Made by a program: the position numbers and the translations under genes
Shown: one piece after another, positions 8,442 to 17,024 of the stretch
Position numbering within the stretch: position 1 is the stretch's first letter
Layout of the letters: each line of letters begins with the position of its first letter
The notes under the pieces: generated by a model
Told to the model about the DNA's origin: nothing
Databases searched by the model: none
What the model saw: the letters and a program-made list of their open reading frames with translations, nothing else
Assembly (NCBI GenBank): GCA_945883565.1
Contig: CAMCXO010000019.1
Span: 1-55,594 of the forward strand
Direction of reading: 5' to 3'
Length of the DNA stretch: 55,594 nucleotides
Source: Chryseobacterium gleum
GTDB lineage: Bacteria > Bacteroidota > Bacteroidia > Flavobacteriales > Schleiferiaceae

Positions 8442-8854
8442 AATCCTTTGTTGAGGTTCCACAGCCAATTGGCTAATATTAAAATCGTTAAAGGCCAGGC
8501 AATAAGGGGTTTTCTAATCCACAACTCGAGCTTTAAAAAGCCTTGGTATACCTGCGTATCTTTTCTAATAAAATCGAACATTAAAGCCAATGGCAAAAGG
8601 GTTAAGGCCGCAAAATGCAAAAAACCCAATGGGTTTGTGTATAAGGCCTGTTCGAGTTTGCCTTGGCTTATAAGCATAAGCGAACGGGTGCTTCCGCAAG
8701 ATGGGCAGGGATAGCCACTTACCTGTTTAACCATACAGACACCCATTTTATGATTAGGGTGTTTGGGTACTAAGTATTGATAAGCGAGATACCCATAAGC
8801 ACTTAACAGGAGCAAGATCAATAAAATGTAGAACTTTTTGGCCGTTAACCACAT
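8438..8854 (-). CDS. DUF2752 membrane protein
   Basis: The product has 138 residues. It starts with a membrane segment (about 7-27), then the DUF2752 signature: CMVKQVSGYPCPSCGSTRS, with three cysteines (C-x9-C-x2-C) suited to metal or disulfide binding, followed by NPLGFLHFAALTLLPLALMF and a last membrane segment. Biochemical function unknown. Its ATG shares a base with the stop of the TM2 gene (TAATG), and its stop overlaps the next gene as ATGA, so all these products are probably made together. Confidence 0.82.
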   Translation of the reverse strand: MWLTAKKFYILLILLLLSAYGYLAYQYLVPKHPNHKMGVCMVKQVSGYPCPSCGSTRSLMLISQGKLEQALYTNPLGFLHFAALTLLPLALMFDFIRKDTQVYQGFLKLELWIRKPLIAWPLTILILANWLWNLNKGL

Positions 8855-9192
8855 TAAACCAAGGCTCTATGTAACGATTCCATGTTTTTTTGACGGGTGG
8901 CGTCCATAATTAAAAACCAATCTACTATAGCCCAAATGCCAAGTCCACCACAGGTTAACAACTTGCCAATGCCCAAACCGGTATCACCTATTAAAAACCG
9001 GTCAATTCCTAAACTACCGGCCAGAATGGAAACGATAAGGCTAATGGTTGGGTCTTTAAAACCAAGGCTTTGTAGGAGAATCCATTTGCTGTCATCTGCT
9101 GCCAACAATTGTTCGCGAATTGCAATGATTTGATGGCTTTCAAAGAATTTGCCATTTGCCATGAGATACATGTCTACCTTTTGAACTTCCAT
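8854..9192 (-). CDS. TM2-domain membrane protein
   Basis: The product has 112 residues. After a soluble N-terminal part (1-45), the TM2 domain shows two membrane helices: ISLIVSILAGSLGIDRFLIG, then GIGKLLTCGGLGIWAIVDWFLIM. It contains the typical DRFxxG turn and a closing Asp-containing helix. TM2 proteins are widespread and poorly characterised. This is the first gene of the operon that continues through DUF2752, DUF4870 and M48. The gap to the upstream ACR3 gene is 42 bases, so readthrough from there is possible. Confidence 0.87.
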   Translation of the reverse strand: MEVQKVDMYLMANGKFFESHQIIAIREQLLAADDSKWILLQSLGFKDPTISLIVSILAGSLGIDRFLIGDTGLGIGKLLTCGGLGIWAIVDWFLIMDATRQKNMESLHRALV

Positions 9193-9234
9193 AAAACTAT
9201 ATAAATAGGTTAAGGGTCAAGGATACAAAAAAAA

Positions 9235-10275
9235 TTAGCTGCTCGTTTTATAAAATTGTTTTTTCCAATGCTTACTCAAATTCACCAACAAAATAAGGGC
9301 AGGAACTTCTACCAATGGGCCAATAACGCCTGCGAAGGCTTGCCCTGATTGCAAACCAAAAACTGAAATGGCCACTACAATGGCCAATTCAAAATTATTG
9401 CCGGCAGCGGTAAACGAAATGGCCGCGTTTTGGGGGTAGTTGGCGCCTAAGGCCTTGCTTACCCAAAAGCTTAACGCAAACATGGCCGAGAAATAGAGCA
9501 ACAATGGCAGGGCAATTTTGGCTACATCCAAAGGGATTTCCACAATTAAATCGCCCTTTAAGCTAAACATCAACACAATGGTAAACAACAACGCGACTAG
9601 GGTAATGGGCGAAATGGCCGGGATAAAACGGGTTTTGTACCAGGATTCTCCTTTCCATTTAACCAATCCCCAACGGCTTAAAATGCCCATTAAAAAAGGA
9701 ATACCCAGATAAATTAGAACACTTTGGGCAATTTCTCCAATTCCAATGGAGATTTCGATGGATTTTAGGCCTAAAAATGGCGGTAAATAAGTAATAAAAA
9801 ACCAGGCGTATAGGCTGTAAAAAAACACTTGAAACACACTGTTAATAGCCACCAATCCGGCACCGTATTCTTTACTGCCTCCAGCCAAATCGTTCCAAAC
9901 CAAAACCATGGCGATACACCGCGCCAATCCAATGAGAATAAGCCCTACCATGTATTCAGGTTCATGTTTTAAAAACATATAGGCCAAAACAAACATCAAT
10001 ACGGGGCCTAAAATCCAATTTAAACCAATGGATACTCCCAGCAGTTTGGTGTTTTTAAATACCTCGGGCAAACGCTTGTAATCAACCTTAGCCAAAGGAG
10101 GGTACATCATTAAAATCAAACCCAAGGCGAGAGGCCAATTGGTGCTGCCTTGGTTGGAAGCCGAAAGCCAGTTAGAAACCGCAGGAACAAATTGGCCCAA
10201 TGCAACGCCCAATGCCATAGCGAGAAAAATCCACAACGTTAAATACCTATCTAACCATTTTAGTCGGGTTTTCAT
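9235..10275 (-). CDS. ACR3-family arsenite efflux permease
   Basis: This 346-residue protein has about ten membrane helices, starting [22 protein letters not shown]. The family-defining segment [18 protein letters not shown] holds the conserved Cys120. The C-terminal region has [14 protein letters not shown], a conserved part of ACR3. The protein exports arsenite, and often antimonite, using the proton gradient. The usual partners (an ArsR repressor and an arsenate reductase) are not adjacent on either side, which is unusual. A 29-codon open stretch without a start ends inside this gene's 5' end and may be the tail of a lost neighbour. Start ATG 10275. Confidence 0.92.
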   Translation of the reverse strand: MKTRLKWLDRYLTLWIFLAMALGVALGQFVPAVSNWLSASNQGSTNWPLALGLILMMYPPLAKVDYKRLPEVFKNTKLLGVSIGLNWILGPVLMFVLAYMFLKHEPEYMVGLILIGLARCIAMVLVWNDLAGGSKEYGAGLVAINSVFQVFFYSLYAWFFITYLPPFLGLKSIEISIGIGEIAQSVLIYLGIPFLMGILSRWGLVKWKGESWYKTRFIPAISPITLVALLFTIVLMFSLKGDLIVEIPLDVAKIALPLLLYFSAMFALSFWVSKALGANYPQNAAISFTAAGNNFELAIVVAISVFGLQSGQAFAGVIGPLVEVPALILLVNLSKHWKKQFYKTSS

Positions 10276-10396
10276 GATATTGGTCTAAGTGTTCTGCAAA
10301 GTAGTTAGCGGCCTTGTTGAATAAAAAGGCTTTATGTTAAGATTTCGTAACCCAATGAGAGCCATAGAGCCTGATTATACTGCGCACTTTCAGACT

Positions 10397-11185
10397 TTAA
10401 AATTCGGGTAAACGTTCGCCTGTTTTTTCCAGTTCGAAAGGGTACGGAATGCGTTCGCCAAGGGTTTTGTAAATAAAAGTGCCGGCTATTTCGCCAGGCA
10501 ATTTGAGTTCGTACCGTACTTCCACCTCTTGTTTTCGACCCGGGGGGGCTTCAAGCGCAATATGATTCGGAATTTTACGCAATTCATAAACCTTAACCCT
10601 TTCATAGGGCTTGGCATGTTCCAGGGTTTCTGAATCTTCGAGCAATACCACGGTGGCGAGAAGGTCGAGTTTAGGATAGTAAAAGGTGCCTTCTTTCCCG
10701 ATGTCGTATTGAACACGGCTGCCCAGCCGCTGTGCCCAACGCACTGTATAAGGCGCGCATAGGGCCCAAAGGGTTTTAATGCCAATTTGTTCGGTAAGCA
10801 CTACCGCGGCGCGGGTGGCAAAAAAACTGCCTATTCCCATACCGGCCACCTCGAGCGAATTCCAAAGACCACACAATTCACCGGTTCCAAAGGCTCGATT
10901 TTCATGTACCCTTTCGTAAATACGCTTGTCCATATACCCGGTAGCCAGTTCAATAGGAAGAGGGTTGTTTCCGTCGGCCACATGAACCCGGGCGCCACCG
11001 TATACTTTGGATTTGTCTTCCGATTCCACATTCACTACAAATACAGCGGGGTTTTTAGCCCAGGCGTCTGTAGATGAAGTCACTTTTTTTACCCCATGTG
11101 CCTCTAAAACCCTGCGATGGCCTTGAATAAAGCGGTCGCATGCATCAGGATCGTCTATGGCTCTAAAGGCGCGAATGCTTACCAT
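10397..11185 (-). CDS. GNAT-like acyltransferase, partner of a ThiF-like gene
   Basis: The product has 262 residues. The central part resembles the N-acyl amino acid synthase/autoinducer-synthase branch of the GNAT fold. GGARVHVADG is a probable beta-strand pair, followed by GTGELCGLWNSLEVAGMGIGS, which matches the acyl-donor loop position. Next comes a helix (FFATRAAVVLTEQIGIKTLWALC) and APYTVRWAQRLGSR. No clean R/QxxGxG/A motif is visible, so the donor could be acyl-ACP rather than acetyl-CoA. The last 60 residues are an extra beta-rich part. It overlaps the upstream ThiF-like gene by 7 bases, so the two are translated as a unit. The fold assignment is an inference from pattern; the substrate is unknown. 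Confidence 0.55.
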   Translation of the reverse strand: MVSIRAFRAIDDPDACDRFIQGHRRVLEAHGVKKVTSSTDAWAKNPAVFVVNVESEDKSKVYGGARVHVADGNNPLPIELATGYMDKRIYERVHENRAFGTGELCGLWNSLEVAGMGIGSFFATRAAVVLTEQIGIKTLWALCAPYTVRWAQRLGSRVQYDIGKEGTFYYPKLDLLATVVLLEDSETLEHAKPYERVKVYELRKIPNHIALEAPPGRKQEVEVRYELKLPGEIAGTFIYKTLGERIPYPFELEKTGERLPEF

Positions 11186-12234
11186 ATTTCTGCTTGGGTT
11201 GGGTCAATTAATTCGGTGTAATAACGCCCCGAGGGCATATTTTGTCCCAGCGCTATTCTTCGATAGGCTTCGGCTGCATGCCCACTACCGGCGGCTATAT
11301 CAGAAGCCAATTGAGGCCAGGTAAGCAGTGTTTTGCCAATTTCGGCGAAAGAAGACTTTAGTCGAATACTAAGGCTTTGAAAGTCTACTATTTTCATTAA
11401 AAGGGCCATACGCTCTTGAACCGTTAATTGATGGAGCTTTATGGTTTCTAATTCTTCAACCAAGCCATGAAACAAGGGCCGTTGAGGTTCTAAATCGAAG
11501 CGTTCTACATCGAGCATGCCGCGGTCGCTGGTATCCATAATAACCGGAATGCCGCGTTCTTTGGCCAAAATGCGCGCCATCACTTTTATTTCAAGAGAGT
11601 CACTTTCTTCAATTAAAACATCTAATCCATCTAAAAAGGACCCTAAATTGTTGGCATTAATGCCTTCTTCAAATAGTTCAACGGTTAAATAAGGGTCTAG
11701 TTCGGCAATGCTACGGGCTGCTATGCTGCATTTGCTTAGGCCAATTTGGTGAACACCTGCCCGTAAACGGTTTAAATTGCTCAAATCGAGGGTGTCAAAA
11801 TCGGCTAAGCGAAGCAAACCGCTGCTTCGTTCCATGGCAATGGCAATGGCAGCACTTTGTCCTACCGAAAGCCCAATAATGCCCACCTTTTTTTGACTTA
11901 AAAGGTGTTGTTCGCTTTCGGTGATTTTGTTTTTATTCCGTGCCGTTCTAACATCCGAAAACTCTTTTTCGGGTAAAATCCGAACCGCGGTGTTTAACCA
12001 AGGGTAAACTACCCAGTTTAAGGTAGGTAAATCGATAGAGTTTTCGTAAAAAGCATCGAAATGCGCTTCAAAAGCTTCGGCTCTGGTTTTTAGAACGGGA
12101 TGGTTAACCGAAAACCATTCGCGCCACTGTTGTTTGGAGGTATCATGGCGAATATGAATACCTTGAGATTCTAATTCCGCGATGACATTTTCGTGACCAG
12201 GAATTAAAAAGTGTTCGATAAATTTTCGACTCAT
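11179..12234 (-). CDS. ThiF-family adenylyltransferase (Rv1355c-like N-terminal half)
   Basis: The product has 351 residues. The E1-type nucleotide-binding fold begins near residue 116: VGIIGLSVGQSAA, then LADFDTLDLSNLNR (145-156), whose D-x-D and N-x-x-R residues bind ATP and Mg. SDRGMLDVERFDLEP follows at 236-250. These enzymes adenylate a carboxylate, usually the C-terminus of a small protein. The sequence resembles what I recall of the first half of mycobacterial Rv1355c, which continues into a nitroreductase-like domain missing here. There are no CxxC zinc pairs and no clear catalytic Cys, so transfer to a thiol is unlikely. The first 110 residues are unassigned. No ubiquitin-like, E2 or JAB gene is nearby; the coupled partner is the GNAT-like gene. 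Confidence 0.8.
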   Translation of the reverse strand: MSRKFIEHFLIPGHENVIAELESQGIHIRHDTSKQQWREWFSVNHPVLKTRAEAFEAHFDAFYENSIDLPTLNWVVYPWLNTAVRILPEKEFSDVRTARNKNKITESEQHLLSQKKVGIIGLSVGQSAAIAIAMERSSGLLRLADFDTLDLSNLNRLRAGVHQIGLSKCSIAARSIAELDPYLTVELFEEGINANNLGSFLDGLDVLIEESDSLEIKVMARILAKERGIPVIMDTSDRGMLDVERFDLEPQRPLFHGLVEELETIKLHQLTVQERMALLMKIVDFQSLSIRLKSSFAEIGKTLLTWPQLASDIAAGSGHAAEAYRRIALGQNMPSGRYYTELIDPTQAEIW

Positions 12235-12266
12235 TGAGTTTGATGACGTAAAATGTTTCCCCGCTT

Positions 12267-12274
12267 CAAATATA
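12267..12274 (-). promoter_or_regulatory. -7 promoter box for the ThiF/GNAT pair
   Basis: On the minus strand the bases read TATATTTG, matching the Bacteroidota -7 consensus TANNTTTG, 32 bases upstream of the ThiF start. No good TTTG -33 box lies at the usual distance, so the call is moderate. Confidence 0.45.
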
Positions 12275-12301
12275 ACGGGATAATTCTTTGATTTTGTAGT
12301 T

Positions 12302-12330
12302 TTTGTATGTCAATAGCAAAGTTAATTTTG
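12302..12330 (+). promoter_or_regulatory. Bacteroidota sigma promoter for the receiver gene
   Basis: TTTG (12302-12305) and TAATTTTG (12323-12330) are separated by 17 bases, fitting the TTTG-N17-23-TANNTTTG consensus of the Bacteroidota primary sigma factor. Transcription would start near 12337, giving a leader of about 33 bases to ATG 12370. It is back-to-back with the ThiF/GNAT promoter. Confidence 0.65.
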
Positions 12331-12369
12331 TCGAAATTCGTTCCATAAAAAATCGTTTAATTTTACCAT

Positions 12370-12843
12370 ATGAATCCAGAGAATAAGTCGAAGCCAAAAG
12401 TTCTCTATGTAGATGATGAAGTTCATAATTTAACGGCCTTTAGGGCAAATTTTCGTCGCGATTTTGAAATTTTTACAGCAGAGTCGGGCGAAGAGGGGCT
12501 ACGTATTTTAACGGCCGAATGGCCGGAAGTGGTGGTAACCGACCAAAGAATGCCTCAAATGACTGGAATTGAGTTTTTAATGAAGGTGCAGGCCATCACC
12601 AATGCCCCAATTCGCTTATTGCTTACAGGTTATTCCGACATCAATGCAGTGATAGACGCCATCAATAAAGGTCAGGTTTACCGCTATTTAACCAAGCCAT
12701 GGAACGACGATGAATTGCGAAATGCGGTTTTGAGTGCGCACGAATTGTTTGAATTAAGAAAACACAATGCAGAGCTGTTAAAAGCTTTGGAAAGGGCCAA
12801 CGATCAGCTCGAGTTTTTACTGCGCCAAAAATTGCTCTCTTGA
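12370..12843 (+). CDS. Stand-alone receiver-domain response regulator
   Basis: This 157-residue protein consists of a receiver domain (about 8-125). It has the acidic pair in LYVDDE, the phospho-acceptor Asp in VVTDQRMPQMTG, Thr in LLLTGYSD and Lys in YLTKPWNDDEL. The DQRMP/GYSD/KPWNDDEL wording is that of RpfG/HupR-type receivers. A charged helix (about 126-157, ELRKHNAELLKALERANDQ) follows and probably forms a coiled coil. There is no output domain, so it should act by protein contact. No kinase lies next to it; the ThiF/GNAT pair is divergent 135 bases away and may be functionally tied to it. Confidence 0.85.
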   Translation: MNPENKSKPKVLYVDDEVHNLTAFRANFRRDFEIFTAESGEEGLRILTAEWPEVVVTDQRMPQMTGIEFLMKVQAITNAPIRLLLTGYSDINAVIDAINKGQVYRYLTKPWNDDELRNAVLSAHELFELRKHNAELLKALERANDQLEFLLRQKLLS

Positions 12844-13001
12844 AATTAGCAGTATTTCTTAATTAATGCTTTAGAATTATTTCTCTCCCATTGTGTCATT
12901 TCGCACAGTAAACTTTTGAATCGTTTTTTATTGCCATTTTTCAGCAATTCTTTAGTCTGGTTTTGGCGTTGGTAAGCCTTTACAGCTTATTTTAGTGGGG
13001 T

Positions 13002-15221
13002 ATGATTGCAGAAAATGAAGTGCGCGACAACGCGGCCATAAAAGGCCGGTACCGAATGCTTTTGCGCAGCTTGGGCGAAAAGTGCACCAAAGCAGAGCTT
13101 AAAACGCTTCGTCAGGCTTTGAATTTGGCCATTTCCGCCCATAAAGGGGTAAGGAGAAAATCGGGAGAACCTTATATTCTTCACCCTATGGAAGTTGCCC
13201 AAATTGTGGTAGACGAAATAGGACTGGGGCCTACATCGGCCACTGCGGCCCTCTTGCACGATGTGGTTGAAGACAGTGATTTCACACTCAACGATATAGA
13301 AAGGTTATTCGGGCAAAAAACAGCGCGAATAATCGATGGGTTGACCAAGATTTCGGGGGTTTTCGATCAGCACAGCTCAGAACAGGCCGAAAATTTCAGA
13401 AAAATGCTGCTCACATTGGGCGATGACGTTCGGGTGATTTTGATAAAACTGGCCGACCGTTTGCATAATATGCGCACCATGGAGAGCATGCCGCAATCGA
13501 AACAACTCAAAATAGCCTCCGAAACCTTATATATTTATGCACCATTAGCTCATAGATTGGGTCTTTATAACCTTAAAACAGAACTTGAAGACCTTTCTTT
13601 AAAGTACACCGAACCTGAAGTTTACCGCGACATTTCGATGCGTATGAAGGCTGCTCAGGCCGACGAAATACGTTACTTAAAACGCTTTAGTTCGCCTATT
13701 AAAACCGCCCTTAAAACCGAGGGAATGGATTTTACAATTAAAGAACGAGCCAAAAGCATTTACAGCATTCGTAAAAAAATGGTGAACCAGGGGGTGAGTT
13801 TTGAGGAGGTCTACGACAAATTCGCCATTCGAATCATCATCGATACGCCTGTAGAAAAAGAAAAATCGGCTTGCTGGAAAGCGTATTCTGTGGTTACCGA
13901 TTTTTACAAACCCAATCCGGATCGTTTGCGCGATTGGATTTCGACCGCCAAAAGCAATGGCTACGAATCGCTGCATATAACCGTTATGGGGCCCGAAGGC
14001 CACTGGGTTGAAGTGCAAATAAGGTCGCAGCGCATGGACGATAACGCCGAAAAAGGCATTGCCAGCCATTGGAAATACAAAGACAATGGTTCGGCCGATG
14101 GCAAATTGGAAGCTTGGATTAATAAAGTGAGAGAAGCCCTCGAAAATCAGGATATTAACGCGCTCGATTTTATTGATGACTTTAAGTATAACCTGTTTAA
14201 CGACGAGATATTTGTATTTACGCCAAAGGGTGAAATCAAAACACTGCCCAAAGGAGCCAGTCCGCTCGATTTCTCTTTCGAAATACATACCGATATTGGT
14301 TTGCAAACCCTTGGAGCCAAAGTGAATGGAAAATTGGTGCCTTTAAACACCAAGCTTAAAAGTGGCGATCAAATAGAAATTCTCACTTCGGCCAAGCAAA
14401 AACCCAAGGAAGAGTGGTTGAACTATGTGGTTACCAGCAAGGCCAGAACCAAAATTCGAAGTTCGTTGCGCGACGAGCGCAAGCAAATGGCCGAAATTGG
14501 ACGAGAAGTTTTGGCGCGAAAACTGTCGTTTCTGCGCATTAAACTCAACGACCAAATAGAGCGCGAACTGACTGCCTTTTTGAAATTAAACGACAGCTTG
14601 GAGTTGTATTATCAAGCTGGTTTGCAGTTGCTCGACAACCAACAATTAAAAGCCTTTGCCCGCGATAGAGGAAGAGGCTTATATGGCTTTTTACGAAGTC
14701 GATTGCGCCGGAGCCCAACTACTCCTCTTCAGCCTGTAACCGACCCTTCTGGTGTTCGCTTACCCAGCAAATTGGTTTTCGGTGTTAACGAACAAGAACT
14801 CGATTATAAGCTAAGCCCATGTTGCAACCCCATTGCCGGTGACGATGTGTTTGGTTTTGTAACTTCCAACGAAGGCATAAAAGTGCACCGTACAGACTGC
14901 CCAAACGCCATAGCGCTTCAATCGCGATTTGCCGGCAGAGTAATTAAAGCCAAGTGGATTTCGACTGAAGTAACGGAACACACGGCTATCATAGACATAA
15001 AAGGCATTGATACCGTTGGACTTGTGAACAAAATCACCCAAATTATATCGAACGACCTTAATGTAAACATCCGTTCTATCAACATTAGTGGCGATGGTGG
15101 TATGTTTGAAGGCGCCATAGTGGTGATGGTGAGAAACCGAATCCACTTGCAAAACGTCATGAATGAGTTAAAAAAAATAGAAGGAGTTCAAAGTGTGAAC
15201 CGACATTTTAAGTCGGCATAA
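13002..15221 (+). CDS. spoT: Bifunctional (p)ppGpp synthetase/hydrolase
   Basis: The product has 739 residues, full family length. The HD hydrolase domain has HKGVRRKSGEPYILHPMEVA and ALLHDVVEDS (His-Asp metal site), and KLADRLHNMRTM. The synthetase domain follows (AKSIYSIRKKM, FAIRIIID, NGYESLHITV), then TGS (VFTPKGEIKTLPKGASPLDFSF) and a C-terminal ACT domain (HTAIIDIKGIDTVGLVNKIT). It makes and degrades the alarmone that controls growth under starvation. Both domains look intact, so it is a SpoT-type (Rel) enzyme. ATG 13002 opens the frame. The fur gene follows closely on the same strand and a purine-synthesis gene comes after that. Confidence 0.96.
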   Translation: MIAENEVRDNAAIKGRYRMLLRSLGEKCTKAELKTLRQALNLAISAHKGVRRKSGEPYILHPMEVAQIVVDEIGLGPTSATAALLHDVVEDSDFTLNDIERLFGQKTARIIDGLTKISGVFDQHSSEQAENFRKMLLTLGDDVRVILIKLADRLHNMRTMESMPQSKQLKIASETLYIYAPLAHRLGLYNLKTELEDLSLKYTEPEVYRDISMRMKAAQADEIRYLKRFSSPIKTALKTEGMDFTIKERAKSIYSIRKKMVNQGVSFEEVYDKFAIRIIIDTPVEKEKSACWKAYSVVTDFYKPNPDRLRDWISTAKSNGYESLHITVMGPEGHWVEVQIRSQRMDDNAEKGIASHWKYKDNGSADGKLEAWINKVREALENQDINALDFIDDFKYNLFNDEIFVFTPKGEIKTLPKGASPLDFSFEIHTDIGLQTLGAKVNGKLVPLNTKLKSGDQIEILTSAKQKPKEEWLNYVVTSKARTKIRSSLRDERKQMAEIGREVLARKLSFLRIKLNDQIERELTAFLKLNDSLELYYQAGLQLLDNQQLKAFARDRGRGLYGFLRSRLRRSPTTPLQPVTDPSGVRLPSKLVFGVNEQELDYKLSPCCNPIAGDDVFGFVTSNEGIKVHRTDCPNAIALQSRFAGRVIKAKWISTEVTEHTAIIDIKGIDTVGLVNKITQIISNDLNVNIRSINISGDGGMFEGAIVVMVRNRIHLQNVMNELKKIEGVQSVNRHFKSA

Positions 15222-15231
15222 TCCTTTGATG

Positions 15232-15239
15232 TACTTTTG
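15232..15239 (+). promoter_or_regulatory. Possible -7 box ahead of fur
   Basis: TACTTTTG matches TANNTTTG. A weak -33 (TTTA, 15207-15210) lies 21 bases upstream. The box overlaps the TTG 15237 start-like codon, so if it is used, translation should begin at GTG 15258. Confidence 0.35.
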
Positions 15240-15257
15240 AGGCATACCCCAATAACA

Positions 15258-15722
15258 GTGGATGAACATCAGTTTGAGCATGTAAAGCGGGTTTTTACCG
15301 AGTATTTGGAGCATAATGGGCAGCGAAGAACCTCTGAGCGCTTCGCCATTTTACGCGAAATTTACAGCAGCGACGAACATTTTGATATAGAATCGCTCTA
15401 TATCATCATGAAAAACAAGAACTACCGCGTTAGCAGGGCTACTTTATACAACACCATCGAACTTCTGCTTAATTGCAATTTGGTAAGAAAACATCAATTT
15501 GGCCAGAATCAAGCATTTTATGAAAAGTCGTATTACAATAAGCAGCACGACCACATCATTATGAACGATACCGGAGAGGTTATTGAATTTTGTGATCCAC
15601 GCATTCAACAAATAAAGAATACGGTTGAAGAAATTTTTGGCATCAAAGTAAAAGGCCACTCGCTTTACATTTATGCCACACGCGATGTTAATGCCAAAGA
15701 AAAAAACACCCATAATTCATAA
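15258..15722 (+). CDS. Fur-family transcriptional regulator
   Basis: GTG 15258 is chosen (154 residues) because a -7 promoter box covers the alternative TTG 15237. The winged helix shows [15 protein letters not shown] and the recognition helix [14 protein letters not shown]. The dimerisation part contains [25 protein letters not shown], with the His-rich metal site. The pair of CxxC motifs that holds structural zinc in many Fur proteins is missing. It should repress genes in response to Fe, Zn or peroxide; which one cannot be told. The order spoT-fur-purA suggests cotranscription, and purA follows after 11 bases. Confidence 0.85.
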   Translation: MDEHQFEHVKRVFTEYLEHNGQRRTSERFAILREIYSSDEHFDIESLYIIMKNKNYRVSRATLYNTIELLLNCNLVRKHQFGQNQAFYEKSYYNKQHDHIIMNDTGEVIEFCDPRIQQIKNTVEEIFGIKVKGHSLYIYATRDVNAKEKNTHNS

Positions 15723-15733
15723 TTAAAACTAAA

Positions 15734-17020
15734 GTGACCAAACCCCAACCATTGGTCGACGTACTGCTTGGTTTGCAGTGGGGCGACGAAGGAAAAGGAA
15801 AAATTGTAGACGTTTTAACCCGCGAATACAGCCTTATTGCCAGATTTCAAGGCGGACCCAATGCCGGCCATACCCTAGAATTTGACGGCCGCAAACATGT
15901 TTTGCACACCATACCCAGTGGAATTTTTCATGCCGATGTGCTCAATATTGTGGGCAATGGGGTAGTTATTGACCCTGTAATCTTTAAACGAGAGCTCGAA
16001 CAACTTAAATCAACTGACCCCAAAGCGGCCGAACGTATTCGTATTTCTCGTAAAGCCCACCTTATATTGCCTACGCACCGCTTGCTGGATGCGGCTTCTG
16101 AGTTCGCTAAAGGAAAAAACAAAATTGGCTCAACCCTAAAAGGAATAGGACCAACATATATGGATAAAACGGGTCGCAATGGTTTGCGTGTTGGCGACAT
16201 TGAACTGCCCGATTTCGAAATTCGCTATCAACAATTGGTTGACAAACACTTGGGCTTATTGCGCCAATACGACTACCCTTTTGAGCTAGAAGAATTAACA
16301 AGCGAATGGATAAAGGCTGCTAATGAACTGGCTAAAATGCACCTCATAGACAGCGAACATTTTATACACGCTGAACTTAAAAAGGGAACGCGAATCTTGG
16401 CTGAAGGCGCCCAGGGTTCGTTGCTCGATTTAGATTTTGGTACCTACCCATTTGTAACCTCTTCTACCACCACAGCAGCAGGGGCGTGCACAGGTTTAGG
16501 CATTGCACCAAACCGAATTGGAAATGTTTTTGGTATTTTTAAAGCCTATTGCACCCGGGTTGGAAGCGGGCCTTTTCCTACCGAGCTGGAAAATGAAACC
16601 GGAGAAAGAATGCGAAAGGAAGGCCGCGAGTATGGCTCCACCACTGGCCGTCCGAGGCGTTGTGGCTGGCTCGACATTCCGGCACTCAAATATGCCATCG
16701 AAATCAATGGTGTTACCGAATTGATGATGATGAAAGCCGACGTTCTAAGCATATTCGAGGATATAATGGTGTGCACGGCTTATAAATACCAAGGCAAGGA
16801 GGTGGCGTATTTGCCCTTTAGTGTAGACCCCAAATTGGTTGAACCGGTTTACCAGAGTTTACCGGGCTGGCAATGCGATTTGAGCCAAATGCATGAATTC
16901 AATCAACTACCTGTCGAGCTTATTCATTACATTAAGTTTATTGAAGAATTGGTTCAGGTGCCCATTAGCATAGTTTCGGTAGGGCCCGATAGAACCCAGA
17001 CCATTCGTGTTAAACTTTGA
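15734..17020 (+). CDS. purA: Adenylosuccinate synthase
   Basis: The product has 428 residues, normal length. The start is GTG 15734. The GTP-binding N-terminus GLQWGDEGKGKIVDVL and GGPNAGHT are the family signatures; GIGPTYMDKTGR, TYPFVTSS and GRPRRCGWLDI are further conserved blocks. The enzyme joins IMP and aspartate with GTP to give adenylosuccinate, the committed step towards AMP. It lies 11 bases after fur and runs directly into the OstA-like gene. Confidence 0.97.
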   Translation: MTKPQPLVDVLLGLQWGDEGKGKIVDVLTREYSLIARFQGGPNAGHTLEFDGRKHVLHTIPSGIFHADVLNIVGNGVVIDPVIFKRELEQLKSTDPKAAERIRISRKAHLILPTHRLLDAASEFAKGKNKIGSTLKGIGPTYMDKTGRNGLRVGDIELPDFEIRYQQLVDKHLGLLRQYDYPFELEELTSEWIKAANELAKMHLIDSEHFIHAELKKGTRILAEGAQGSLLDLDFGTYPFVTSSTTTAAGACTGLGIAPNRIGNVFGIFKAYCTRVGSGPFPTELENETGERMRKEGREYGSTTGRPRRCGWLDIPALKYAIEINGVTELMMMKADVLSIFEDIMVCTAYKYQGKEVAYLPFSVDPKLVEPVYQSLPGWQCDLSQMHEFNQLPVELIHYIKFIEELVQVPISIVSVGPDRTQTIRVKL

Positions 17021-17024
17021 GGTT

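Noticed and set aside
10257-10345. Start-less 29-codon frame overlapping the ACR3 start.
   Set aside because: It is too short to identify; mentioned only as a possible remnant.
13677-14306. 209-codon minus-strand frame inside spoT.
   Set aside because: It is antisense to a strongly supported gene and shows no domain; a shadow frame.
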